This document shows, in pieces, positions 50,903-61,165 of a stretch of DNA of 64,000 nucleotides. Origin of the DNA: Cheilinus undulatus. Lineage: Eukaryota > Chordata > Actinopteri > Labriformes > Labridae. The DNA lies in NCBI RefSeq assembly GCF_018320785.1, contig NW_024571680.1, forward strand, positions 51,001-115,000, written 5' to 3'. Below the pieces are notes generated by a model that was not told where the DNA came from, searched no databases, and worked only from the letters and a program-made list of their open reading frames with translations. The position numbers and the translations under genes were made by a program. Every line of letters starts with the position of its first letter. Position 1 is the stretch's first letter.

Positions 50903-53900
50903 TGATCATTATATATTATATAATGATCAGTATTGATCATTATTGATCATTAGCGATCAATATTGATCCTCATAAGAGAGATGACCCATTCATCAGTGTG
51001 ATTAGACTACATGTGGTGTTTGTCTTTGTCATTCTAAATCTCTCTGTGCCCTCTGAATGTTATCAAAATGAAGATGAATATCTGAACAGACTTGCTTTTA
51101 TAAATTCTTCTATGACAGAGAGTGTATGTACACCTATAACTGTATGTACAGTGGTGTGAGAAAGTATTAACCCCTTTCTGATTCCTGAGTTTTTTGCTGA
51201 TTTATAACACTTAAATGTTTCAGATCATCAAACAAATTTTTATATTTCACAAAGACAACCCAAGTAAATAGAAAATGCAGTGTTTGAATGATTATCTAAT
51301 TTCTTAATGGGGGAAAAAATCCAAACCTATCTGGACCTGTGTAAAAAAGTAACTGCCCCCCTTGATAAATCATGAGTTAACTGTGATTAACCACAGTTTT
51401 TGGAAAGCTGAGTTTAGTTTCACTGGCCACACCCAGGCCTGATTACTGCCACATTTGTTGAGTCAAAAAATCACTTAAATAGAAGCTGTCAGACAAAATG
51501 AAGAAAGCTACAAGATCTCAGAAAGAAAGGCATCATGCCACGAGCCAAAGAAATTCAAGAACAAATGAAAAAACAAAGTTATTGGAATCTATCAGTCTGG
51601 AAAAGGTTACAAAGCCATTTCCAAGGCTTTGGGACTCCAGCAAACCACAGTCAGAGCCATTATCCACAAATGGAGAAAACAAGTAACAGTGGTGAACCTT
51701 CCCAGGAGTGGTCGGCCAACCAAAATCACTCTGAGAGCGCAACCACGACTCATCCAGGTCACAAAAGAACCTAGAACAACATCCGAAGACCTGCAGGCCT
51801 CACTGGCCTCAGTTAAGGTCAGAGTTCATGACTCAACCATAAGAAAGACACTGGGCAACAATGGCATCATGGGAGAGTTCCAAGGCCAAAACCACTGCTG
51901 AGCAAAAAGAGCACAAAGGCTCGTCTCCCATTTTCCAAGAAACATCCTGATGATCCCCAAGACTTCTGGAGAAATATTCTGTGGACTGACGAGACAAAAG
52001 TTGAACTTTTTGGAAGGTTTGAGTCCCGTTACATCGGGCGTAAAAATAACACAGCATTTGATAAGAAGAACATCATGCCAACAGTCAGACATGGTAGTGG
52101 CAGTGTGATGGTCTGGACCAGGACCTGGACCACTTGCTGTGATTGATGGAACCATGAATTCTGCTGTCTACCAGAAAATCCTGAAGGCCAACGTCCGGCC
52201 ATCAGGTCATGACCTCAAGCCCAAGCGCTCTTGGGTTATGCAGCAGGACAACGACCCGAAACACACCTGCAAGTCCACCTCTGAATGGCTTAAGAAAAAC
52301 TAAATTAAGGTTTTGGAGTGGCCCAGTCAGGTTCTGGACTTAAATACAACTGAGATACTGTGGTGTGACCTTAAACGGCAGTTCAAGCTGGAAAACCCTC
52401 CAATATGGCTGAGTTAAAGCAATTCTGTGAAGAAGAGAGGGTCAAAAATCCTCCACAGTGATGAGAAAGACTCATCACCCGCAAGCGCTTGATTTCAGTT
52501 ATTGCTGCCAAGGATGGAACAACAAGCTATTAGGTTCAGGGGGCAATTACTGTTTCACACAGGGAAAGAGAGCTTGGGATTTTTTCCTTCTTAAAAAATT
52601 AGATAATCTTTCAAACACTGCATTTTCTATTTACTTGGGTTGTCTTTGTGAAATATTTAAATTGGTTTGATTGACTGAGATATTTAAGTGTGATAAATCT
52701 GCAAAAAACTCCGGAATCAGAGAGGGGGCAAATACTTTTCACACCACTGTACATCTACAACTGCACGCACATCTATAGTTGTACATCTATACTTGTGTGT
52801 ACATCTATAATTGTACATCTATAACTGTATGTGCATCTGTGATTGCGTGTACATCTATAGTTGTACATCTATAGTAGTACATCTATAATTGTACATCTAT
52901 AGTCGTTCATCTATAGTCGTACATCTATAGTCGTACATCTATAGTAGTACATCTATAATTGTACATCTATAGTCGTTCATCTATAGTCGTACATCTATAA
53001 TTGTACATCTATAGTCATTCATCTATGGTCTTTCATCTAATGTCGTACATCTATAATTGTACATCTATAGTCATTCATCTATAGTCGTACATCTATAGTT
53101 GTACATCTATAGTAGTACATCTATAATTGTACATCTATAGTCGTTCATCTATAGTCGTACATCTATAGTCGTACATCTATAGTAGTACATCTATAATTGT
53201 ACATCTATAGTCGTTCATCTATAGTCATACATCTATAGTTGTTCATTTATAGTCATACATCTTTAGTCGTACATCTATAGTTGTACATCTATAGTCGTAC
53301 ATCTATAATTGTACATCTATAGTCGTTCATCTATAGTCATTCATCTATAATTGTACATCTATAGTCATTCATCTATGGTCTTTCATCTAATGTCGTACAT
53401 CTATAATTGTACATCTATAACTGTATGTGCATCTGTGATTGTGTGTACATCTATAGTTGTACATCTATAGTAGTACATCTATAATTGTACATCTATAGTC
53501 GTTCATCTATAGTCGTACATCTATAGTCGTACATCTATAGTAGTACATCTATAATTGTACATCTATAGTCGTTCATCTATAGTCGTACATCTATAGTTGT
53601 TCATTTATAGTCGTACATCTTTAGTCGTACATCTATAATTGTACATCTATAGTCGTTCATCTATAGTCATTCATCTATAATTGTACATCTATAGTCATTC
53701 ATCTATGGTCTTTCATCTAATGTCGTACATCTATAATTGTACATCTATAGTCATTCATCTATAGTCGTACATCTATAGTTGTTCATTTATAGTCGTACAT
53801 CTTTAGTCGTACATCTATAGTTGTACATCTATAGTCATTCATCTATAATTGTACATCTATAGTCATTCATCTATAGTCGTTCATCTATAGTCATACATCT

Positions 53901-56900
53901 ATAATCATACATCTATAGTCGTACATCTATAATTGTACATCTATAGTTGTACACTTATAATTGTACATCTATAGTCGTACATCTATAGTCGTACATCTAT
54001 TGTCGTACGTCTATAGTCGTTCGTCTATAGTCGTTCGTCTATAGTCGTACATCTATTGTCGTACGTCTATAGTCGTTCGTCTATAGTCGTTCATCTATAG
54101 TCGTACATCTATAGTCGTTCGTCTATAGTCGTTCGTCTATAGTCGTACGTCTATAGTCGCGATTAGTCTATGATCGCCTTAGAGTCTGTAGTTAAATGCG
54201 TCTATAGTGGTTCGTCTATAGTCGTACATCTATAGTCGTACATCTATAGTCGTTCATCTATAGTCGTACATCTATAGTCGTTCATCTATAGTCGTTCATC
54301 TATAGTCTTACATCTATAGTCGTACATCTATAATTGTACATCTATAGTCGTTCATCTATAGTCGTACATCTATAGTCGTACATCTATAGTTGTACATCTA
54401 TAATTGTACATCTATAGTCGTAGATCTATAGTCGTTCATCTATAGTCGTTCATCTATAGTCGTACATCTATAGTCGTTCGTCTATAGTCGTTCGTCTATA
54501 GTCGTACGTCTATAGTCGTTCGTCTATAGTCGTTCGTCTATAGTCGTTCCTCTATAGTGGTTCGTCTATAGTCGTACATCTATAGTCGTACATCTATAGT
54601 CGTTCATCTTTAGTCGTACATCTATAGTCGTACATCTATAATTGTACATCTATAGTCGTTCATCTATAGTCGTACATCTATAGTCGTTCATCTATAGTCG
54701 TACATCTATAGTCGTTCATCTATAGTCGTACATCTATAGTCGTTCATCTATAGTCGTACATCTATAGTCGTACATCTATAGTCGTACATCTATAGTCGTA
54801 CATCTATAGTTGTACATCTATAATTGTACATCTATAGTCATTCATCTATAGTCGTACATCTATAGTTGTACATCTATAGTCGTACATCTATAATTGTACA
54901 TCTATAGTCGTTCATCTATAGTCATTCATCTATAATTGTACATCTATAGTCATTCATCTATAGTCGTTCATCTATAGTCATACATCTATAATCATACATC
55001 TATAGTCGTACATCTATAATTGTACATCTATAGTTGTACACTTATAATTGTACATCTATAGTCGTACATCTATAGTCGTACATCTATAATTGTACATCTA
55101 TAACTGTATGTGCATCTGTGATTGTGTGTACATCTATAGTTGTACATCTATAGTAGTACATCTATAATTGTACATCTATAGTCGTAGATCTATAGTCGTA
55201 GATCTATAGTCGTTCATCTATAGTCGTTCATCTATAGTCGTACATCTATAGTCGTACATCTATAATTGTACATCTATAGTCGTAGATCTATAGTCGTACA
55301 TCTATAGTCGTTCATCTATAATCGTTCATCTATACTCGTTCATCTATAGTCGTTCATCTATAGTCGTTCATCTATAGTCGTACATCTATAGTCGTACATC
55401 TATAGTCGTTCATCTATAGTCGTACATCTATAGTCGTACATCTATAGTCGTTCATCTATAGTCGTACATCTATAGTCGTACATCTATAGTCGTTCATCTA
55501 TAGTCGTACATCTATAGTCGTTCATCTATAGTCGTACATCTATAGTCGTACATCTATAGTCGTTCATCTATAGTCGTACATCTATAGTCGTTCATCTATA
55601 GTCGTTCATCTATAGTCGTTCATCTATAGTCGTACATCTATAGTCGTTCATCTATAGTCGTACATCTATAGTCGTACATCTATCGTCGTTCATCTATAGT
55701 CGTTCATCTATAGTCGTACATCTATAGTCGTACATCTATCGTCGTTCATCTATAGTCGTTCATCTATAATCGTTCATCTATAGTCGTTCATCTATAGTCG
55801 TTCATCTATAGTCGTACATCTATAGTCGTTCATCTATAGTCGTACATCTATAGTCGTACATCTATCGTCGTTCATCTATAGTCGTTCATCTATAGTCGTT
55901 CATCTATAGTCGTTCATCTATAATCGTTCATCTATAGTCGTTCATCTATAGTCGTTCATCTATAGTCGTACATCTATAGTCGTTCATCTATAGTCGTACA
56001 TCTATCGTCGTTCATCTATAGTCGTTCATCTATAGTCGTACATCTATAGTCGTTCATCTATAGTCGTTCATCTATAGTCGTTCATCTATAGTCGTACATC
56101 TATAGTCGTTCATCTATAGTCGTACATCTATAGTCGTACATCTATCGTCGTTCATCTATAGTCGTTCATCTATAGTCGTACATCTATAGTCGTTCATCTA
56201 TAGTCGTTCATCTATAGTCGTACATCTATAGTCGTACATCTATAGTCGTTCATCTATAGTCGTACATCTATAGTCGTACATCTATCGTCGTTCATCTATC
56301 GTCGTTCATCTATAGTCGTACATCTATAGTCGTTCATCTATAGTCGTACATCTATAGTCGTTCATCTATAGTCGTTCATCTATAGTCGTACATCTATAGT
56401 CGTTCATCTATAGTCGTACATCTATAGTCGTACATCTATCGTCGTTCATCTATCGTCGTTCATCTATAGTCGTACATCTATAGTCGTTCATCTATAGTCG
56501 TACATCTATAGTCGTTCATCTATAGTCGTTCATCTATAGTCGTTCATCTATAGTCGTACATCTATAGTCGTTCATCTATAGTCGTTCATCTATAGTCGTA
56601 CATCTATAGTCGTACATCTATAGTCGATCATCTATAGTCGTACATCTATAGTCGTTCATCTATAATCGTTCATCTATAGTCGTTCATCTATAGTCGTTCA
56701 TCTATAGTCGTTCATCTATAGTCGTACATCTATAGTCGTACATCTATAGTCGATCATCTATAGTCGTACATCTATAGTCGTTCATCTATAATCGTTCATC
56801 TATAGTCGTTCATCTATAGTCGTTCATCTATAGTCGATCATCTATAGTCGTACATCTATAGTCGTACATCTATAGTCGTTCATCTATAATCGTTCATCTA

Positions 56901-59431
56901 TAGTCGTACATCTATAGTCGTTCATCTATAGTCGTTCATCTATAGTCGTACATCTATAGTCGTTCATCTATAGTCGTACATCTATAGTCGTTCATCTATA
57001 GTCGTTCATCTATAGTCGTACATCTATAGTCGTTCATCTATAATCGTTCATCTATAGTCGTTCATCTATAGTCGTACATCTATAGTCGTTCATCTATAGT
57101 CGTACATCTATAGTCGTACATCTATCGTCGTATAGCTCTATAACTGTTGTAGAGATATGGGTGCAGATTCTGCTGATAAAGGCTCTCTAACATTTCGTCC
57201 AGTTGTGAGAGGAGGGTCAGCTGATCTTTGTCAGGAAGCTGCGACTGTCAGGAAGTTCTTCAGACGTTAGAGAAGCAGGGCAGCATGGTGGCTGGACCTG
57301 CTGATGCCACGCCTGTGTAGAGAAGGTTGAAGTGTGATCTGACTACAGCGGATGGCATACCAGTCTGTATGACATTACATGTTAGAGTCTCCCACAGCTG
57401 ACTGGCCATGAGAACCATGTGCAGAATGAAAGACTGGATCGGTCAGGGCTTCGAGAAGATGAAATCTGGTGTTATAACTCATTGTCTGAAAGCAGTTTGA
57501 GTCAGACTGAAATAGCTCTTCATGCTGTTTTGTGTGACAACATAAACAGTCAAAAGCACAACGGTGATCTGTGTATAATGTACAGTAATATTTGAAGTGA
57601 ACACGTTGTCAGAAGAGGATTAAACTAAACGTTGTTCAGCCAGGATGGATGAGTCTGTCTCTGACCTCAGCGCAGAATCTAGAGACGCTCATAAACAGCG
57701 GGTTTTATCAGGGAGGACTAGGCATGGTCCAGAGTAACGCTAGATTCAAATATGCTCTTAGATTTATTAGGAGGAATGAAAAAGCTATGAGGGCTAACTC
57801 CATGGCCAAAAAGAATCAACTAAATAATGTGTTTGAATTCTGGAAAGAAGCAGGGTGCCCTAACCCCCCAGCACTGATGGGACCACAGGGTCTGATGATA
57901 CAGCTGAGCTATGGCACTATGTGGACTCACTGTGTTAAAAGCCTACATTTAATGTTGTTTAATGATGGTGGGATGATCAGACATGAGGAAGTTAGCCATG
58001 CTATCAGTAAACTGGCAGCAAACGAAGCATGCGGCCTTAAACAGGTAACAGCAGAGCCTCTGAAGTATTCCTGCCATAGACCTGCAGAGCTACTCGCCGT
58101 TTGTTTTTCTGGATTCTTAATGCATGGTGTGCTGCCTGATTCTGTGTTAGCGGTGTTAGTGCCAGCAGTCAAAGATAAACTGCTAAAATATGGAGCATAG
58201 AGAACTACAGGCCTTAGAACTCAGCCTTCTGGATCACCTGCAAGAGTGGTTACAACAACAGACCCTCAGTTTGGCTTTAAACAGAAACAGATACGTGTCT
58301 GTATGCCTTAGAGGAAAAAACTCTACAATATTTCTGTTTCCTAGTTTCATCCAAAGCTTTTGATTGAATTAATCATGGCATATTTATGAAACTACAGAAC
58401 AGGGGGCCCTTTATTTGATTAGATACATTTCTGGCGCTTTCATCAAACCATGAAAGTTCGATGGGGCAGGAGTGTGTCAGCTCCTCTCTCTGCCCAGCGG
58501 GTGAACTGCCACCTGATGAAAGAGTCCATGATCGACCTTTCTGAACACCTGAGAGCTTGTAGGCTGGACGGGTGCTGGGGGACAGACTTGTTAACGATCT
58601 GGTGTCCTCCTGTCACAGCAGCTTCTCAGAATCTGTTCTCAGATATCTGGAATGATCTGTGTGATGATGATGATGATGATGATGATCAGTGTAGAATGTA
58701 AAATGTATGCACAAGCTAATATGCTAGCACGCTACCTTCAGATGTGTACAGTGTTAAAACAGAGCTCCACTGTAAACTGCTCATTTATGGAGAAACTACA
58801 GTGATGCTAACATTAAAGCTACAGCTTATCATGATGCCTTCAGGGTATTTCTGAAATTACCCAGATGGAGGAATGCTGCTCACGTTTGTTACCAGTAATG
58901 TTTCCACATTTTACACTGTACTGAGAAATATGATGTATAAAATTATGGTTAATTGATTCAGAAAATTAAATAATAAATGATAAAGTCGCTGCTCAGCTCT
59001 CAGGTTCTCAGCTGGAAACACCTGTGCAGGTGTCCCTGAATCCTGATCATTCATGAACTCTGATCTTATCCACTGGTTCTACTGGTTTATGTTTCTATAC
59101 AGATATGGACCTATGGGTCTGGAATAAAGTATAAAGTTAAATAATGCCATTGATCGTTAAAGCGGACAGAGGGACGGTAAACCGGCATCTGTCCCTCCTT
59201 GTTGGAGCTCCGGAGTCTCTCCTCCAGCAGACAGACACTCACCGGGACTCTAGCCTCCTCTGAGCCGCCCTACCCACGCCCTCTGACGGGGTTCCTCCTA
59301 AAATAAAGTCCGAGGCTCTCCGGAGCCCCGAGGGGCCTCTGCCTGACTGACAGCGGAGAACCGGGGATCCGGTCAGAGTCGTGCTGGTTACCTTCCACGG
59401 CCTCCTCCATGTTCTCATCATCGCTGTCCAT
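21767..59431 (-). CDS. setd7: SETD7 (SET7/9) histone/protein lysine methyltransferase, eight coding exons, 370 aa
   Basis: Mono-methylates histone H3 Lys4 and many non-histone proteins in the nucleus and cytoplasm, using S-adenosylmethionine (family knowledge). Exons: 59431-59392, 50407-50278, 49913-49712, 24002-23813, 23489-23408, 23295-23178, 22342-22185 and 21959-21767. All introns are GT-AG and phases agree (1113 nt). The N-terminus MDSDDENMEEAVEG and MORN repeats (about residues 30-175) match the family, followed by the SET domain (about 214-338). Catalytic and cofactor residues fall at the human numbers: Tyr245, Asn265, Lys294, Asn296-His297, Tyr305, Tyr335, Trp352. Human SETD7 is 366 aa. 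Intron 3 is 25.7 kb and almost wholly minisatellite; intron 1 (9 kb) holds a Tc1 element, a 14-bp array and a LINE piece. Confidence 0.97.
22185..22342 (-). CDS. setd7: SETD7 exon 7
   Basis: 158-nt exon starting VDSRDWAMNGN and containing the SET signature GHKANHSFNPNC (Lys294, Asn296, His297). It is bounded by CTCTTCAG and GTAAGT. Confidence 0.96.
22343..22660. other. SETD7 intron 6, plain part
   Basis: About 320 bp of intron between exon 7 and the 82-bp repeat. Nothing recognisable is seen. Confidence 0.5.
22661..23015. repeat. 82-bp tandem repeat in SETD7 intron 6
   Basis: A little over four copies of an 81-82-bp unit containing TATCATTTATAGCTACTCTC and TGGCTCTAAAGTTAGGTG. Copies alternate between two variants at their start (TTTCAACTGATTAATG and TTTAAGCTGATAAATG), suggesting a duplicated two-unit block. 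Confidence 0.9.
23178..23295 (-). CDS. setd7: SETD7 exon 6
   Basis: 118-nt exon beginning the SET domain: VFVSDSMIKGAGQGLFAK and AFYNGVRITHSE with Tyr245. The acceptor is GTGTCAG and the donor is GTATGA. Confidence 0.95.
23408..23489 (-). CDS. setd7: SETD7 exon 5
   Basis: 82-nt exon reading PVYSYDKSTPTCIATHALLP then DPYESK, matching the linker between the MORN region and the SET domain. The acceptor is CTTTCAG and the donor is GTGAGT; phases fit exons 4 and 6. Confidence 0.95.
23813..24002 (-). CDS. setd7: SETD7 exon 4
   Basis: 190-nt exon starting DGGCVFGEVNEDGELTG, with the last MORN-type repeats and the beta-strand region leading to the SET domain. The acceptor (GGTGCTTCTAG) is fed by only about 100 nt of non-repetitive intron before the giant array begins. 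Confidence 0.96.
25171..26234. repeat. Higher-order block, copy 1 of a 1,064-bp duplication inside the giant array
   Basis: This block recurs in the same order of unit variants 1,064 bp to the right. Diagnostic rare variants include ACACAATGATGATGGCGAC (25261, 26325 and 31333) and GTTGACATTAAAACAGTG (once in each copy). Confidence 0.85.
26235..27809. repeat. Higher-order block, copy 2, shared with a third copy at about 31243-32817
   Basis: The first 1.06 kb repeats the preceding block. The longer 1.57-kb segment recurs nearly unchanged 5,008 bp to the right (31243-32817), judged from the identical order of rare unit variants. Confidence 0.8.
27790..30960. repeat. Segment of the giant array duplicated about 7 kb away (copy 1)
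   Basis: The order of variants matches about 34707-37990. The offset is 6,917 bp at the GAAAGACAGGG variant (28331 and 35248) and 7,030 bp further right (for example the ACAGTGGTGGTGGTGAC variant near 30079 and 37109). The 113-bp change of offset equals 39+39+35 bp, that is three units gained or lost after duplication. Confidence 0.8.
31243..32817. repeat. Higher-order block, copy 3
   Basis: Carries the same rare-variant order as 26235-27809, including ACACAATGATGATGGCGAC at 31333. Confidence 0.8.
34707..37990. repeat. Segment of the giant array duplicated about 7 kb away (copy 2)
   Basis: Partner of 27790-30960. The ACAGTGGTGGTGGTGAC marker also recurs near 37830, so its right end has a further local duplication of 721 bp. 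Confidence 0.8.
40464..48010. repeat. Right-hand part of the giant array with three copies of a further block
   Basis: Blocks starting at about 40464, 45511 and 47193 share variant order, including the rare GTCGACTGTTC and AACACTGTGATGG units; offsets are 5,047 and 1,682 bp. Smaller echoes occur at 41828/42849 (1,021 bp). This shows repeated local amplification rather than simple slippage. Confidence 0.75.
49712..49913 (-). CDS. setd7: SETD7 exon 3
   Basis: 202-nt exon reading TLEGFYVDDALQGQGVYTYE and YVDGELNGPAQEF, the central MORN repeats, and ending GECWVYYP at phase 0. The donor is GTGAGT. The same frame stays open for 65 codons into the intron and the minisatellite. Confidence 0.97.
50278..50407 (-). 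CDS. setd7: SETD7 exon 2
   Basis: 130-nt exon reading GPLDDDGQPHGFCTVTYSSS, DRFEGHFTHGEKNGKG and KFFFFDG, the first MORN repeats. The acceptor is CACTCAG and the donor is GTACGG. Confidence 0.96.
50408..51148. other. SETD7 intron 1, exon-2-proximal part
   Basis: About 740 bp of intron. The only features seen are a (TA)n tract of about 35 bp at 50864-50899 and a short GATCATTATTGATCA-like inverted motif cluster at about 50925-50967. Confidence 0.5.
50864..50967. repeat. (TA)n microsatellite and TGATCA-type repeats
   Basis: A perfect alternating TA tract, followed by several copies of ATTGATCATT and GATCAATATTGATC. The second group is palindromic around TGATCA. Confidence 0.8.
51149..52749 (+). 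mobile_element. Tc1-like DNA transposon (1.6 kb), degenerate
   Basis: Bounded by inverted ends CAGTGGTGTGAGAAAGTATT and (right end, complement) CAGTGGTGTGAAAAGTATTT, with TA on both sides (51147-51148 and 52750-52751). The length of 1,601 bp is typical of Tc1-like elements. Longer inner inverted repeats (TTTCAGATCATCAAACAAAT side and GATAATCTTTCAAACACTGC side) are also visible. It lies in SETD7 intron 1, antisense to the gene, exactly at the left edge of the 14-bp array. Confidence 0.93.
51498..52540 (+). pseudogene. Tc1-like transposase, several frameshifts and stops
   Basis: Starts MKKATRSQKE but shifts frame early. The best block (51629-51901) has TTVRAIIHKWRK and NLPRSGRPTKI (second HTH and GRP linker) and VRVHDSTIRKTL. 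Further on, LTRQKLNFL is the region of the first Asp, VMQQDNDPKHTCKST contains the second Asp, and LNTTEILWCDLKRQ the final Glu. Interrupted by TGA/TAA stops; non-functional. Confidence 0.9.
52752..57133. repeat. 14-bp minisatellite, about 4.4 kb, in SETD7 intron 1
   Basis: About 310 copies of a 14-bp unit CATCTATAGTCGT[A/T]. The left part (52.75-54.1 kb) is heterogeneous, with AGTTGT, AGTCAT, AGTAGT and ATAATTGT versions and longer CTGTATGTGCATCTGTGATT inserts. The right part (55.2-57.1 kb) is nearly uniform with intact CpG. An interruption lies at about 54155-54205. The unit includes the palindrome CTATAG. Confidence 0.97.
57134..57640. other. SETD7 intron 1, between the array and a LINE fragment
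   Basis: About 500 bp. Possibly the upstream part of the LINE piece that follows, but no motif is clear enough to say so. Confidence 0.35.
57640..58620 (+). pseudogene. Degenerate LINE reverse-transcriptase fragment
   Basis: The longest open block (57649-58200, 183 codons) includes NARFKYALRFIRRNEKAMRA, FWKEAGCPNP and ISKLAANEACGLKQVTAEPL, the region that precedes and begins RT in non-LTR elements. Broken further motifs follow: ENYRP, FGFKQK and SKAFD (the first catalytic Asp region), then MKVRWGRSVSAPL. Stops separate them. Probably a CR1/L2/Jockey-like LINE; the clade is uncertain. A frameless relic in SETD7 intron 1, antisense to the gene. Confidence 0.75.
58621..59391. other. SETD7 intron 1, promoter-proximal part
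   Basis: Contains a short (GAT)n run at about 58661-58686 and a moderately CpG-rich stretch at about 59165-59390 next to exon 1. No gene is seen. Confidence 0.5.
59392..59431 (-). CDS. setd7: SETD7 exon 1 (start codon)
   Basis: 40 coding nt from ATG 59431: MDSDDENMEEAVE plus one base, followed by a GTAACC donor. It closely matches the conserved SETD7 N-terminus and joins in phase to exon 2, 9 kb away. The longer open frame through the donor is not coding. Confidence 0.93.
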
Positions 59432-59608
59432 CAGGACTCTGCAGGACCGGAGACCCTCCTCTTCGGCTCCTCTTCGGCAGGTCTGATCACAGCTGACCAC
59501 GCTTCACAGCTGATGGTAGAGGGTTTAGGGCATGCGCAGAAGACAGGAGCGTCCACCCCGAGTTCATTCATGGATGTATCAGCCTGATCCCGGAGAGCAT
59601 GGGTCCGA

Positions 59609-59661
59609 TGGGTCAGGAGGTCTCAGAGTGGGAGGCTTTCCCTGAGGGGGCCGGGATGGGG
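59609..59661. repeat. Direct repeat copy A in the SETD7-MGST2 gap
   Basis: TGGGTCAGGAGGTCTCAGAG, then TGGGAGGCTTTCCCTGAGGG. It matches copy B 1,083 bp to the right at about 85% over roughly 53 bp. Confidence 0.7.
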
Positions 59662-59737
59662 ACCTGTGGGTCTGTTGGAAAAGTCCAAAAGATTTCCTCC
59701 TAAGTCCTTTCCTATCCAGTTTTCCTTAACCCCGGTG

Positions 59738-59803
59738 GAAAAGTGGGTAGGAAAGGAGGGAGTAAGGGGATAGGAAAGGAGGGAGTAAGGGGATAGGAAA
59801 GGA
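59738..59803. repeat. Short purine-rich tandem repeat
   Basis: Two to three copies of a 23-24-bp unit, GGATAGGAAAGGAGGGAGTA. It is all purine on the plus strand apart from a few bases. Confidence 0.75.
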
Positions 59804-60691
59804 GAACAGCTGAGGGAATCCGACCCCACTCTCCTTAGGCGGATGTTACGGACGTGACGTGTGCCATTTGAGTAAAAACTACAATTCAACGTTGATGGAC
59901 TACAAAATTAACATCCGTGTTTTTATGTGCAGCGAACGAAACGTGAAAACGTCAGAGATAAAAACGAACTCAGAGATTTTTATTTCCTAAACTGTGAAAC
60001 TTTCTCTTAACTGTCAATAAGACGAGCTGAATAATATTCAGGTCATTTTATTTCGCAGCGATGTGAAATGTTTTGTTTTATTCCTACCATCCATGTTCTT
60101 TAACTTTGTCGTCTGTTATTCAGTCTGCTCTGGCTCTGTGAAAAACTATAAACCCTGTCTTACTTCATGATGATCAATATAATACTCACATTATGGAAAC
60201 ACGCCCACTTTATCGCTTGAATTGGTTTTACTTTAAACGAACTTTTATCACATTTGCTTTAATATTTAAAAATAGCCAAACAAATGCAGTTTGACATTCT
60301 GACTGATCAGTTCACTGGAAATGAGAAGAAATGAAATCGTGATCATAAGTTTCATGAAACAGTTTCCCTGTCTGCTCCTGGGCTCATCCGGTTTCCTTCC
60401 GTTTATCATGAACTTAAAGTCTGACTGAATCTTACTGTTTAAGTCAGGCTAGGAAAGGTGCAGTCAGTGATGCTTGTTCTGATTAGCCAACAGGTGCGTC
60501 ACTCAAATGAAGTTTGCAAAGCATTGTGGGTCGTTTTCATCTCTCCTTTGGGAAAGGATGCTCCAGTGTTTCCTAGGCTAAAGGAGGTAAAAAAGGAAGT
60601 GATGAAGCTCGTTTCCTTTTCAGTTGGAGGATTCTAACGGAACTTTATCCGGGTCGTTTCTCTCAGTCAGGAATCCTCCTTTAGACCTCCG

Positions 60692-60744
60692 TGGGTCAGG
60701 AGGTCTCAGAGTGGGAAGGGTCTACCTGAGGGGCCGGGACGGGG
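60692..60744. repeat. Direct repeat copy B in the SETD7-MGST2 gap
   Basis: TGGGTCAGGAGGTCTCAGAG, then TGGGAAGGGTCTACCTGAGG. Together with copy A it may bound an unrecognised mobile element of about 1.1 kb, or be a small local duplication. Confidence 0.7.
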
Positions 60745-61104
60745 TACTGGACTACTCAAAGGGCCACGTGACTGTTTTCTCACTGACAGGGCGACATTTT
60801 TATTTATTTATTTTCAAATAACAGGATATTCTCACTTTAACGATGAGTCATCTAGAATTTAAATATTTGTTTTTATTAAATTATTAATTTCATATTTATA
60901 TATATATATATATATACACACACATATGCTGCAGGAATAAGCAATCCTAACCTCCCCTTGCGTTCAGCAGCTTTGACTACATGACAGCACTTGTTGGGGG
61001 ACGTCCTACAGCTGGAGCTTTCTACAGGAAGTCCCTCCCCCTGCTTATACAAAGTTCACTTTCTAGTCCAGGAAAACGACTCTGGGAGCTTTTCTTCAGC
61101 AGCG

Positions 61105-61165
61105 ATGGGATCCGACTCCCCTCTCTTGTTGGCTGCAGTGTCCCTGCTATCGGGCCTCCAGATGG
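61105..61165 (+). CDS. mgst2: MGST2 exon 1
   Basis: Starts [20 protein letters not shown] in the first hydrophobic helix and ends at phase 1 before GTGAGC. Confidence 0.9.

Larger units (their letters stand above)
59432..61104. promoter_or_regulatory. Divergent intergenic region between SETD7 and MGST2
   Basis: 1.67 kb separates the two start codons, which face away from each other. Near SETD7 there is a CRE-like GACGTGACGT (59851-59860) and AACTACAATTC (59878-59888), similar to the core of the ZNF143/SBS element. A (TA)n tract with CACACA lies at about 60896-60926. These motif readings are by eye; shared regulation is an inference. Confidence 0.45.

Noticed and set aside
57649-58200. 183-codon open frame as a possible gene
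   Set aside because: Its content matches the RT region of a LINE, and related motifs continue downstream broken by stops; annotated as a relic.
59239-59500. SETD7 exon 1 read as a longer open frame through its donor
   Set aside because: A perfect GT donor follows GAAG at 59392, and exon 2 continues the conserved protein in phase; the longer frame is intron.
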